Translations under genes and position numbers: made by a program
Shown: piece after piece, positions 11,832-23,113 of the stretch
Layout of the letters: the number at the start of each line of letters is the position of its first letter
Numbering within the stretch: the first letter of the stretch is position 1
Notes under the pieces: generated by a model
Told to the model about the DNA's origin: nothing
Databases searched by the model: none
Seen by the model: only the letters and a program-made list of their open reading frames with translations
Assembly: GCF_012489685.1 (NCBI RefSeq)
Contig: NC_080044.1
Span: forward strand, 82,322,732-82,386,731
Origin: Lotus japonicus
Taxonomy: Eukaryota; Streptophyta; Magnoliopsida; Fabales; Fabaceae
Direction: 5' to 3'
Length of the DNA stretch: 64,000 bases

Positions 11832-12500
11832 TGCGAGGTTTCGCCTCTTGAATATAATGTTTGGTTTCATATTTAAACCTTTCAAAATCACACTTCTATC
11901 TAGCGTGAAAACTTGTCGGATTTCCAGACACGCTTTCATTTGTATATTATGAGGATTTGTTTCTATATATCATATGAACTCATTTAACTTCCTCTAATGT
12001 TCCTGATGTAGTGATGTTGAACTAATTTTTGCATTGTAATGCTTTATTCAACTAATTAGAAAAGGAATTGTCTTCTAATTTATAATTTCTTGATTTACAT
12101 TAAGAAAATTTACCACAGCTTGAACTTCAAGTGATACGCAGATTGCAAGTTGCAACCCGAATTCAACTAATTTGAGCTATGCTGAGTAAACCACCGAAAC
12201 AGTGTTGTTGAAAGTGTGGCTAAATATCTGCATATTACTAGAATGGATATAGAGTTTTAGGAGTTCGTTTTCCTTTAGGATATTGTTTTTTTCTGTTTTC
12301 TTTAGACTAGGTTGATGAAAGTTGTCACTAAAATTAAGGAAACATTTGGAATTTGAATGCATTTAAGCATTCAAATATAAATATCAAAAGCAAATAATCT
12401 TTGAAGAGCCATCTAATATATATTTCAGCTCATATACATCAACAACAAATATAAATATCAAAAGCAAATAATCTTTTAACACAAATGCTGAGTTTTTTTC
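11832..12500. other. Intergenic between F-box and CCR4-like genes
   Basis: Convergent 3' flanks of the plus-strand F-box gene and the minus-strand nuclease gene. 12210-12320 shares diverged sequence with 9800-9900, consistent with a duplicated F-box 3' flank. A short segment (AAATATAAATATCAAAAGC) recurs near 12374 and 12448. No gene is seen. Confidence 0.5.
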
Positions 12501-15500
12501 TTAAGACTGCAGATCGCCATTCTCTTCAATATCTACTCTAGAGGATGCTGTGTCAGTTGATTTATTATGGGTAACTGAGAAGGAAAATTCAGAAACCAAA
12601 GCCAAATGGTCGCTTCCCACTTTCTATTGATCAAGAAAAAGACTAGTTAGATTGGAAAGAATTGCAGTGTAAAAAACAAAAATGTGTCGAGAGTCGAGAC
12701 ATTTGGCCAAGGATCATTATGATTTAATATACCCTGAAACCTCCACAAGTTAGTTTTAATATTAACTCCTCTTCACTTAGATTATAAAAGCAATCCATAA
12801 ACTCTTTTGTGCTTCATTAAGCTTCTCAAATCAGCTTATGATATAGTTCTCATGTGATAAGCACTTAATTTAAGCTTATTTGTCCTATAATCCAGGCATC
12901 ATCATTAACTTTGTCCAATTCCCAGTAGCAACAAGTTAAAGATTCAACCTTCAATCCTGTTTTCCTTTTTCTCCAAGTGGGTGCAAGTTGGTGGTTTGAA
13001 AACCCACAAAGGAAACCTTCGGAGCCACTAAATTATGGGTCCACATCTAGGATCTCCAAAAATATATCTTATATTTCTTAATTGCTAGTTTTCCATTATT
13101 ATATCGTGAAAACTTCTACAACCCCTTTATAGTGCATGCTGAATCATTAAGGCAATTCAACTCTTCAAGAATTTTAACTTGAAATTGGCATCTAGTAGCA
13201 AAAGCCAAGCAGTAATACCTTGCATGGGAGACCACCTGCCCTCAGAAGATCGTTCATTGGAACGGTATCAAGAACTTTTGTAGGTACAATACCATCAGAG
13301 TACCTGCATCAAGTGCAATAAACCTTATAGTTATAAGGTAATAGTCATCACGAAAGCCACAACCATCATAATTCTCATATCCAAAATCTGCATCAGAGCT
13401 TAGTAAAAGGCATTGATTTGATTACCATAAGTAATCTACAGAACCAAGAAACTTTGAGTGATAGGAAGTTGCCACGGGTTCACCATTGAGTCCCCGTGTA
13501 CCAGTTGAACCCTGAAAAGGTATATCATTTTATTATTCTATTGGTATGGACCCGAGGGGGTGAGGAGGTATATGAAAATTCATCAAAAAAGTATGCTACA
13601 AAAGAATGATTAGGTACATTCACTGTGGCGTATGAACTTTTCAGCTTTAATGGATGCATAGCCAAATGACGCTCAGAATCACCAGTAGCAATTTTTACCT
13701 CTTCATCTGTCCAGCAATCCAACAACCTGGAACAGTAAAGCTTGAGAGCAATATACAGAGATAACACTGAATAGCACAAACAATTTCCAGAAACATGCCT
13801 TCTTCAATTAATAAACAGGAGGAAGTTCCAAACAGCAGAAGCGGAGAAAGTGATACATAGCACAATTAAAGGTCGTAAAATATTAAACACAAAAAAAAGG
13901 TCAGAAAATGTTACAATTTATATCATACAAAAATTGCCACAAAATGCAGGTATCATATACAACAGTTTTAATGAATAGATTTTAGCAAATTCAATTAAAA
14001 TAAAAGGTCAAGGTTCTTTCTTTCTAAAACCTTCAAAAATAAAAGTTAACAACGAAAAACCAAGTCTTTATTCCTACCAGATGAAGTCCGCTATATAGAT
14101 CAAATGACACTATAATACCTTATAAGGACCGTTTACTTTTCAATCCCTCTTAATGGTTTGATATTATTTTTTCCATATTGGTCAATAGCGCTATAGCGGT
14201 GTACCGGAGCGGAGTGGCTCCCTGCCGCTGTTGAGATGAAATAGCGGCACGAATAGCAGCCAAAGCAGCCCCAATAGCGGTTAAAAGCGGGAAGTAACAG
14301 CGCTATATGGACGATGGGAAAAAAGACATACAGCCCCAGGTTTAAGGTTTTAAACTGTTGGGCACCCTTTTTAGGGGTATAATAGGACTTTCAAGAGCAA
14401 TTTAGATTAAACTTGAAAGCCTTTGCTTCTTTAATTGCATTCCGCACTCTGCCTTTGCCCCTCTTACTTGAAGTCTCCTCTCTGGTGGCGACCACCCCTT
14501 AATTGTTGCTACTAGCTAGGAACTCTTATTTCAATGTTGATGTTTTGTTACTTTAAGCCTTAGAGGCTTGAACTTCTTTTTATCTTGCTTTTGAGTGGTT
14601 TTTAGTTGTATGCTATTGTTCAAGACTTATGACTTTTATTGCTATTACGAATGTTATGAATTTTAGGTAATATTCATCAGTTTTTAGTATTTATATGTAT
14701 ATAGTATTAAACTACTAATTATATAATATTATATATAAAAGATTAGCGTAGGCCATCCCGCTGTCCCACTTTTGGAGGCGGCCACTACGTGCCGCTATCC
14801 GGGATTGACTACTACGATTTTTTCATGGTATCCTTCTACAGTTCTACCTCTAACTATTGAACCGTTCTCCATCTAGCCAGCTTACCTTACCGGTGCTTCT
14901 ACGGGTCTCTTTTAGAAAATTTAAGAAAAAATAAAATATTCTTAAGGAAATAATGGAAGTGAACAGAGAAAAGAGATTAATACAATCAACCCTTAATGTA
15001 GAAAACACACACAAAAATGCACGAGTGAAGTGAATGTTTTATAAACAGTGAAAATGCAAAACTGCCTAATCTCAAAAATGTAATCAAACTGATGATTTTA
15101 CACTAATACACTGTCAGCTTAGGTTTGTGATAACTGACAGCTTATATCAAACAGTAATTCATTACTATATAAAGCTATAAACTACACATGCAAACTGCTT
15201 GGCTTATAATATGTTGCATCCAGTCCTATTTATCTCTGCAGATAAAAAGAAAAACCAATAATGATATACTCACACCTCATTTTTTCTCCACTTCATTTTC
15301 ACCTATTTTTATTTCTATCTCTCTCCTCTTATCATCTATCACATCTTATACTTTCTCTCTCTTACTTTTTCTTTTCTTCCTATCTCTCTCCTCCTCCACC
15401 TCTTTCCACCTCATTTTTGAGGTGTGAAAGAATATTTATTCAAAGAAAAAAAAAATTGTTACTGATTATTTGTTCAAGATAACATAAATTATCATTTGCA

Positions 15501-18500
15501 CCATTATACTTTGATGCCCAACTAGTAATTTTGAAGTACAATAAAATCTTCACTATTGAGTAGTCCAGAGGTTAAAGGGTAAAACAGGAAGTTTGTAAAA
15601 CAATTATAATAAAATAATGGGTTAATCGTCTACTTGGTCCCTGTCTTTGTCTCGCCGTCTGAAATTAGTTCCTCCCCGGAAAATTTGCAAATCTGGGTCC
15701 TCTCGTTTGCAATAAGTCTGGAGCAGGTCCTCGCCGGAGCCCGGAGCTCCGGCGAGTGATGAAGTGGCACGATGACTGTGTTAATAATGCTTACGTGGAT
15801 TTAAAGAATAAAAATAAAAATTACACATCAGAAAATTAAATTAAGTTAAAACCCCAAACTAAATTAAATTAAATTACACATCATAATTTTTTTCTATTTC
15901 CAGAAAATAAAAAATCTTCATCTCCTTGTTCATCATCTTTATCATCTCACAAATATCTTCATCTTCTCCATCCCATCATCTTCATCCTCCTTTTACAATA
16001 CCCAAATTGAAAAAAATTAAAATCTAGAACCTATCAGAACACGAAACAGGTACCAATTAAAAAACATAAATCCAATAAGCTATGAAGCAACATTTCCACC
16101 TAGAACCAAAAACCAGATCCAAATCCCCCCACATGAAGAGCAACCCGCAGCCAGAAAAAGCAAACACAATGGCTAAATAATTGCCCAGGATACGTTGGCC
16201 CCAAGCCCCCAACATCATCAATAATCATCATTCCAAGTTTAATAAAGAGATGCACCAGTGGTGCTACAAACCCAGTTTAATTGGAAAAAGAGGTACAGGA
16301 AAAGAAAAAATGCACACACGGCATGGCACAAATAGTCTCAGCCTTACTGTTGCAGAAACCAGCAAATCATCCTTCCATGTTCATCAAGCTCTTCACCATT
16401 TTCATAAAATCAACTCCTCAAACCCAGAAACAATAAAACCCCAGAAAATAAACCCTCAAAAGTCATATACTTCATCATTTTCATCTTCATCATCTACCTA
16501 TAGAAACCATATTTCACACATCAAATCCCAAACCACCAAAACATCCCAGAACACAACACAAAACACAAAATTCCTAAACTTTCAAAACCCAGAAGTCCAA
16601 CAGAGAGAGACGAGATCGAGAGCAGGGAAGTCATGATTTCTCCATCTTTTCACCTTCCACCCTCTCCCACCATACCCACCCACTCCCCACCGCCACCCTT
16701 AACCCCAACCTCACCCCAAACCAAAAACTCATAAAGCCAACAAACCCAAATTTATTTCTTCTTCTTTCAATTTCAGAAAACCGTACCCAGTATCGAACCC
16801 AGATTCAGGAGAAAAATTCAGGAGACTCAGATCGGCGTCTCCCTTGCAACGGCGGAGACTACGACCCTTCAGTATCTAACTCCCTCATGTCCGCCATCAT
16901 GCGCACCCAGGACAACCAACGCCGCCACCCCAAGAGCTCCTCCAAATTATGCAGCAACAGAACTGGGCGGTGGAAGACGATTCGCAACTCTGAAAGGACC
17001 TAGAACAAATCGCTTAGGACAAAAACACAAAGACGATTCGCAGATTGATGCTCAGATCTAGAAACCGTGTGTGGATCTTGGCGGTGGAGGACGGAGGTGG
17101 TGGTGTGGGCATGCAGGCGCGAGTTTCGGTGGTTCTGGGTTTCTGATTTGTTGAGAGGAAGAAGATGAAGGGTGAGGGAGGTTGGAGATGTCTCGGTTTT
17201 CTTGGAGATAGAAGGAAAATCAATGAAAGAAGAGCATGTGTGGGTGAGGCAATCTTGAGGTTTGAGAAAGAAGGAAGAGAATGAAAAATAAGGGGTGGAC
17301 GGTGGAGGGAGAAATATTTGTGAGTGGAGAGATTAATTGATAAAGAAGAATCTTGATGGGTGGGTATGTTTTTCTGGGTTATGGTTGATTTTCTGGGTGG
17401 GTATGCTTCTGATAAATCCCAAATTGATTTAGGAATTTTTTTATTTGGGGGAAATTGATTTTGTTAATTAGATTAGGGTTTGATTTGTTAATAGATTTAT
17501 TATTAGTTAATTTGATTAATAAATATGACTTGTTATTTATTTTTTAATTTTGTTTAAATCCACGTAAGCATTATTAACACAGTCAGCGTGCCACTTCATC
17601 ACTCGCCGGAGCTCCGGGCTCCGACGAGGACCTGCTCCAGACTTATTGCAAACGAGAGGACCTAGATTTGTAAATTTTCCGGGGAGGGACTAATTTCAGA
17701 CGGCGAGACAAAGACAGGGACCAAGTAGACGATTAACCCTAAAATAATTGGTTTCCTTGGTCGGCGTGTTTTCTTCTCTTTCTTGACTTGACAAATAAAT
17801 AGGAACATAAGTAGTATCATTAATCATAAAAAAATGGAAAATTACCCATCTGGTAAGCTAAGCGGACCAACTGTATCTTTTTTCTCATCTAAAACTTGAG
17901 CAGGACGACATCGTTTCTGTCCAGATAACTCCTTTCTGTCATATAGCATGATATTAAGCTGCAATCGAAAAACACATCCAATTTCAAGTAAGATTCTTAA
18001 ACATAAACCACTTAGATTATTAGAATGATCAATCTTATTATCTGTCTTCAGTATAGAATGAATTTGCAATACCAAGATCACGTGAATGTGATATACAAAT
18101 TTCAAAGTGATTCACCTCCGATGATGACAAGAACTTGTATATTCCACTCTGTTAATGAACGATTATAAAGAGAAATCAATACATAAAAAAAAGAAGAACA
18201 CAAAATAAATGACAAACTGCTATCTATTTTCTGGAAAATGGCACCTGAGGAGTACAATTAAAATCACCAGCTAGGACAACAGGGGCATTACCCCATTTCT
18301 CTGAGAGGGTATGTGCTCTTGACAAGAGAAACCGAATCTGGAATATTAAATATTTCAATTGTCAGGACTCAGGAGTACAGCAAGGGCAAGAAAGTGACTA
18401 AATATTTTATAATGAATGTTGAAATGTAAAATGAAATGCATAGCCCATAAACTCTTTACGGATCAGGCATTATTATCCCAACAGATCAGCCAGGAGTTTA

Positions 18501-20957
18501 ATATTAGACAAAAAAGCGGTCAACTGAGAAGGTAATAGAATGGAACTCTCATGAAAAAAGGAGGAAGAGCGCATGGAAAGATAACAAAAAGCACCACGTG
18601 CAAACACCATTCCCAATTCACATAACACTGATATTACTTGCTTTTTACTTTTTATACTTAATTTTCATCCTACTACTATTGTTTTTAACCTCTCATATTA
18701 AATGAATTATTGAATATGCTATAAAAATTTAGAAGCTATAGTGCAATAAAAGTGCCTTCATTGGAGAAGCCGGGGGGATTAAAAAGACTTACTTGACCTA
18801 ATTTAACGTCTCCCCTGTTTGGATTATAAAGTACATGGATGTTACCAACTAACAATCTTCTCGAGTCAGATTCACACATCTGCCTGTACAGAATGAAGTT
18901 AGAAATGCAAAGGATGGCTAATAGATGTACAGTATAACAATTTTTACTAAATAGAGGTTACATTCCAACTAAAATAAGAGGATCATATTACATAAACTTT
19001 TATGTTTAATAAATATTCTTGCAATGCCGCTGATAATCAATATCTCTTATCATATAATATAATATGCTGTGTGTACATGCAACTTTATAACTTATTGAAA
19101 GTCATGCAAAGAAATGATCATGCTCTGGACCTTGACTTGCGGTAAGGAGAGTGCAAACATGAGGTGTTTTCAGTCCTCCAATGAGGATAAATTATGAAAC
19201 AGGAAAAGTTATGTGCGAATCTTGCATTTCCTTGTTTCAGGGTTCCATGGAACAAATAATCTCCAATATTTGCTCCTAATTGTTTGGTGTAGGCAAAGAA
19301 TTTCCTGACATTGATATTGTTTAATTGTGTCTAATAAGTAACCGCATAATTTTTTTAAACAAAAGTATAGAATATAAGAACATGAGGAAATCTTTAAAAC
19401 ACCAAAAAGGATTAACAACTATTGTTATATACTTATATATCATTACAAGATATTAGCTGACATCAAAGAACTTATACCTCAAAAACTAGAAGTTGAGCAA
19501 CATTATCACGAAGACCAATGTCCTTAAATTGAATGCTCTCTCCATCTAACAACCTGAATCTGATAGATGGAAAGGAAAGACTTACAAAAGTAAATGATTT
19601 AGATCTATCAATATTTATGTAACAAAGCAAGGTGAGCAATTAGTAGATTACTTATCAGCTTTCCAAAACATGGCACAACCATCAACTGAATCTCCAGTGC
19701 GCCTCTACAGCTCCAAGTACACAATCCATTAGGTTCTGACCCATATAGCATGGTTTACTACTACTACTACCACCACCAACATGCACAGGCTAACAATAAA
19801 ATTCACACTAGAAGAGATAAGTCAGCATGTTTAATGTTGAATTGTTATTATTATTGTTATTTTCTTCAATGAACCAAGAGTTGATCGAGAAAAGTAGAAA
19901 CCCATCAACCAAAAGTTGAAGTCCTAGTGTGTATTTTGATATCAGTTGAGTGCAACTTGGACAAACTTTCATCAAAACTCAATTCATAAGAAAAGTTTCA
20001 TTCACGGCCCCGTTTGGGAAAACAGCTTAATTAAGCGCTTATGGATCGCTTATGACATAAGCGCTTATTCATAAGCTATTTTAAAATATTTATTGAAATA
20101 AATTGAAAATAAGCTTTATATAAGCATAAACTCTTTTTCATAAGCTATCCTGAGTAGCTTATGAAAATAAGCTCAAAACAGCTTATGGTAGGCCATAAGT
20201 TGTTTGCATAAGCTCTCTCAAACACTTACACAAGCGCTTATGCAATTATGCTAAATAAGTTCTTCCAAACAGGGCAAAAATCTTAAACTGTGTGCTAACA
20301 CCGGTGCGAACGGATATCCAAATACAGCCATTACATATAATTTGAATGCACATTATAATAATTTGTCAAAACCAGCATGATGAGCCTCAGAAAATGAAAA
20401 GATCATCATACCTTATAGTATCCAGTGTATCCTGCTTTGACCAAAATGTTTGAGAGTTCAAGATACTTGTCCACTTCCTGTCAACAGAAAAACATTTTGA
20501 TTATTGAAGCAAGTATCCTAGCTAAATAGCTGAGGGAACAAAAGGAGAAAGAAAAGTTACATCATACTTGTAAACAGATAATATCAGGGTTCCATCCAAA
20601 GAGTTCATGGCAAATAACGGTTTTCCGGCGATCCCATTTGATGAAAGGGTAAGGAACGTTGAGGTACAAATCGCGGTGGTGAAAAGCATTTCTATCTGCT
20701 AGTATGTTGTATGACGCCACCGTGAATCTCTCTGAAAATGCGAGGGATTGATGATCAAGTGCTTCAACCCAGTGGCGTTGGAATTGGGGAGGGTGACCAC
20801 GACGGCGGTGGAAGTGAGGTTGTTGTGAAGCGGTGAATTTGAAGGAGGAGGAGAAGGGGTCGTGGCGGTTTGCGGTGTTGGTGAAGGAGGAGAAGGAGGC
20901 GATGAGGCAAGAGGAACGAGTTGAAGTTGAAGAGGCCATTAGTTTAACATTACGCAA
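12501..20957 (-). CDS. CCR4-type EEP nuclease, twelve exons, 437 aa
   Basis: Exons (minus): 20568-20957, 20412-20477, 19652-19704, 19478-19553, 18793-18879, 18245-18337, 18116-18148, 17846-17958, 13618-13726, 13426-13511, 13219-13303, 12501-12623; every exon pair keeps phase. The endonuclease/exonuclease/phosphatase fold shows FTVASYNILADRNAF, WNPDIICLQEVDKY, RRTGDSVDGCAMFWK, APVVLAGDFNCTP and the terminal VGSDHLALVSEF with the catalytic SDH. It resembles plant CCR4 homologs 3/4 (Arabidopsis At3g18500/At1g31500, from memory), which are Mg-dependent poly(A)-type 3' nucleases. The N-terminus is Ser/Thr/Arg-rich (MASSTSTRSSCLIASFSSF from the second Met at 20939) and may be an organellar targeting peptide; that Met could be the true start. 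Exon 8 is followed by a 4.1 kb intron carrying a complete MULE. Confidence 0.92.
14175..14825. repeat. Candidate non-autonomous element in the large CCR4-like intron
   Basis: GC-richer ends bound this stretch: GGTCAATAGCGCTATAGCGG at the left and CCGCTATCCGGGATTGAC at the right, which are imperfectly inverted. The interior is AT-rich and non-coding. I could not define a target duplication, so the class is open (hAT-like is possible). Confidence 0.4.
15255..15435. repeat. CT-rich element with short inverted ends
   Basis: CACACCTCA near 15271 is mirrored by TGAGGTGTG near 15418. The interior is an almost pure CT-rich tract. Open frames through it are Ser/Leu/Phe-rich and reflect composition only. 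It is probably a small MITE or a degenerate microsatellite in the CCR4-like intron. Confidence 0.4.
15619..17739. mobile_element. Complete non-autonomous MULE (2,121 bp) with ~188-bp TIRs
   Basis: The first ~188 bp (GGGTTAATCGTCTACTTGG and onward) match the reverse complement of the last ~188 bp with only a few differences. A perfect 9-bp duplication, TAAAATAAT, flanks the element at 15610-15618 and 17740-17748. Long TIRs plus a 9-bp duplication are diagnostic of Mutator-like elements. No transposase is present. The interior (about 15890-17250) contains C-rich and coding-like sequence with mixed composition, so it could include captured host fragments (Pack-MULE), but I recognise none. It sits in the minus-strand CCR4-like intron, which remains in phase. 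Confidence 0.93.
20005..20275. repeat. MITE-like element in CCR4-like intron 2
   Basis: The ends GGCCCCGTTTGGGAA and TTCCAAACAGGGC are inverted, and the interior repeats AAGCGCTTATG-type motifs in both orientations. It fits a small foldback/MITE. No convincing target duplication was found. Confidence 0.55.
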
Positions 20958-21233
20958 TCAATCAAGAGCTTCAAATCATCCTCTTTTTTTTCTTTCTACA
21001 TAGCAAAACTTGTTTTGTTTGTCCAATTTCTATCTAGAAAATTGAATGAGTGGTAGTAGTGAATTAGTGACATGTCTTGATCCAATAAGATTTGTTCACA
21101 ATTAAAAAGGACACTTCTAGCTTTAATAGGGTGAGAAATGAGTAATATGATTAATAATGATTAATAATGTGATAGAAATAGAAGTAAGAGATAGAAAGAA
21201 AAAAAAAGAATAAGAAATTAGATGAGTGAGTCA
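20958..21233. other. CCR4-like promoter region
   Basis: 5' flank of the minus-strand nuclease gene: AT-rich with short T/C runs near 20983-20997 that may belong to the 5' UTR. No specific element can be assigned. Confidence 0.35.
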
Positions 21234-21512
21234 GGGTCTGTTTGTTTGCAATCTTTAAAACAGTTTTCAGTTTTTTTGATACGACTTGTTTTTAGAAACT
21301 GTTTTCTAGAACATTTCTCATTTTCAGTTTTTACAACTAAAAAATCAAAACAACTAAAAAGATGTTTTTAGTTTTTAGTTTTCATATATTAGTTTTCTAA
21401 ATGTAGGAAACATGTCATCATTCAAATTATTTTCTTCTTTTGAAAACTATTTTTAAAAATTGTTTCTAAAAATTATTTTAAAAACTGAAAACTAAAATTG
21501 CAATCAAATAGG
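21234..21512. repeat. MITE-like foldback element
   Basis: The left end GGGTCTGTTTGTTTGCAAT is inverted relative to the right end ATTGCAATCAAATAGGCCC. Long stretches of the interior (AGTTTTCAGTTTTT and its complement) also pair, giving a hairpin-like element of ~280 bp. A clear target duplication was not found. Confidence 0.6.
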
Positions 21513-21698
21513 CCCATAATGAGGTATGAATGCATCATAACTCGTTCAAATCTCTTCCACCACTTTCACTAATTGGAATTGACACAATTTATATAGGAAT
21601 TTTGGTATGGGAAAAATGATGCAATATTATCTATGAAGGTCAGACTTGGACATGAGAGTTTTTATGGAGAGTTTCTCAGAGTACTTTATTAAGTCTTA

Positions 21699-22139
21699 CA
21701 GTCTGTTTGGTAGATAAATGAGAGATAGACAAGAGAGAAAATTAGTAGAGAAAAAGAGGTAGGAAATATAGTAGATTTTTTAATTGTTTGGTATGATAGA
21801 GATGAAAGAGAAAGAGGAGAGAAAGAATGAAGTGGATAATATAAAATAAAATAAATTTATAGAAAAGACCTTAGTGCCGACAAAATAAAAATAAAAGTTT
21901 TCAACTTCCAACGACTTTGGAGAGAGAGAGCGAACAAGGACAAAAAGAGAAAACAAGTCAACACCACCCACATGCTATCTCTTCGTAAATTGGAGAGAGG
22001 AGAAAAATGAGCGCGACAAATAATTCTCTCTTCACAACAAATCGATGGAGTTATCAAACGAGGGTGGTTGACTTCTCTCTTTGCAATCTCCCTCTTCTCT
22101 ATCTCTCTCTTTACAAATTTCCTTCATCCAAACGGAGTG
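21699..22139. mobile_element. Harbinger/Tourist-like MITE (441 bp), TTA duplication
   Basis: Termini CAGTCTGTTTGG and CCAAACGGAGTG are inverted. TTA flanks both sides (21696-21698 and 22140-22142). The interior is GAGA/CTCT-rich, like the MITE at 9232-9687, so both probably belong to one family. Confidence 0.8.
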
Positions 22140-22142
22140 TTA

Positions 22143-23038
22143 GACTCGAATATAGATAGTATTCCCCTATTTTCAATATGTTTTTGTTTTGAGCTTTTAT
22201 ACAAGCCTAGTTAGGGATTTAGGTTAGCCTTTGACTTTGGATGGTATTTTAGAGCTTTTTTTTTTTACCCACATAAGATAGGATATTGAGCTTCTGCCCT
22301 GACCCATTTAGTAATAGTCAGGAAGGATCACGTGTTGGGCAAGTGTTTAGGACCATCTTTTGAACATTTAGGTGCCACTTCTAGCTACATATAAACAACC
22401 AAATTCACATTAAACAACTAAATAACATTCATACATTTGAATTTCACCTCTCTAACATGTGAGACTCTCTTTAAAGTTTAAACTGCATGTGGTATTTTAG
22501 AAGTGTAAAAAAAAATTTAATTGTGCTTCATTTAGTATCTAGGAGGATGAAGTAGAGGGTATATCATTACTCTATAAAATAAATCATGAAAATCATTAAT
22601 AATGATTATCTACTTTAAAAAGTGAATAAACTAACTCAATCAATAACAAAGATGACCCGCTTTACATTTAGAAGAGATAGACCTCATAATTCATATTTAC
22701 TTTCTCTTTATCTTAATTCAATATTTTTAATATCTCTCATTTCTTTTCATTACATCACTCATCGATCATATCTTTTCATTTTCCTATTTTCTTACTATAG
22801 ATGTGGATGGAAATAAAGTAAATAACCTTAGCAACTAAAATTCAATTTGAGATTTAGTTCTATATTTCTCTGTCTCTCCTTGAATTATAACTGACGCATA
22901 TTATAAGTAGCCTTTTCTGTCTCTTTAGTACATGCAATGCACCAAGTAGAAGTAAGGCCTGCGTGAGTGCACATGAGAAACCCCAGAACCTCACATGTTA
23001 CTTCCTATATACTACCTCAATTCTCACGCTCCATGCAA
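22143..23038. other. Intergenic upstream of the aspartic protease
   Basis: AT-rich, no gene recognised. It contains a CATTTG/CACATGTG-rich part near 22430-22480 and CATGCA (RY-like) motifs near 22932 and 23032. Most of it is presumably the promoter of the downstream protease gene. Confidence 0.4.
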
Positions 23039-23048
23039 CTATATATAC
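23039..23048 (+). promoter_or_regulatory. Probable TATA box of the aspartic protease gene
   Basis: CTATATATAC lies about 70 bp before the start codon, and the sequence between is C/T-rich like a plant 5' UTR. Position and sequence fit a TATA box; the transcription start is not known. Confidence 0.6.
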
Positions 23049-23113
23049 ATTCCTATGCTGTGTTCAATGTTCATCTTCCCCCAGGCCCCAGCTCATGAAC
23101 TTTCAACTTCGAC

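Noticed and set aside
15188..15482. Two overlapping Ser/Leu/Phe-rich frames
   Set aside because: They are produced by a CT-rich tract inside the CCR4-like intron.
16181..17223. Frames inside the first MULE, on both strands
   Set aside because: Low-complexity Ser/Pro/Thr-rich peptides without recognised domains; more likely non-coding interior.
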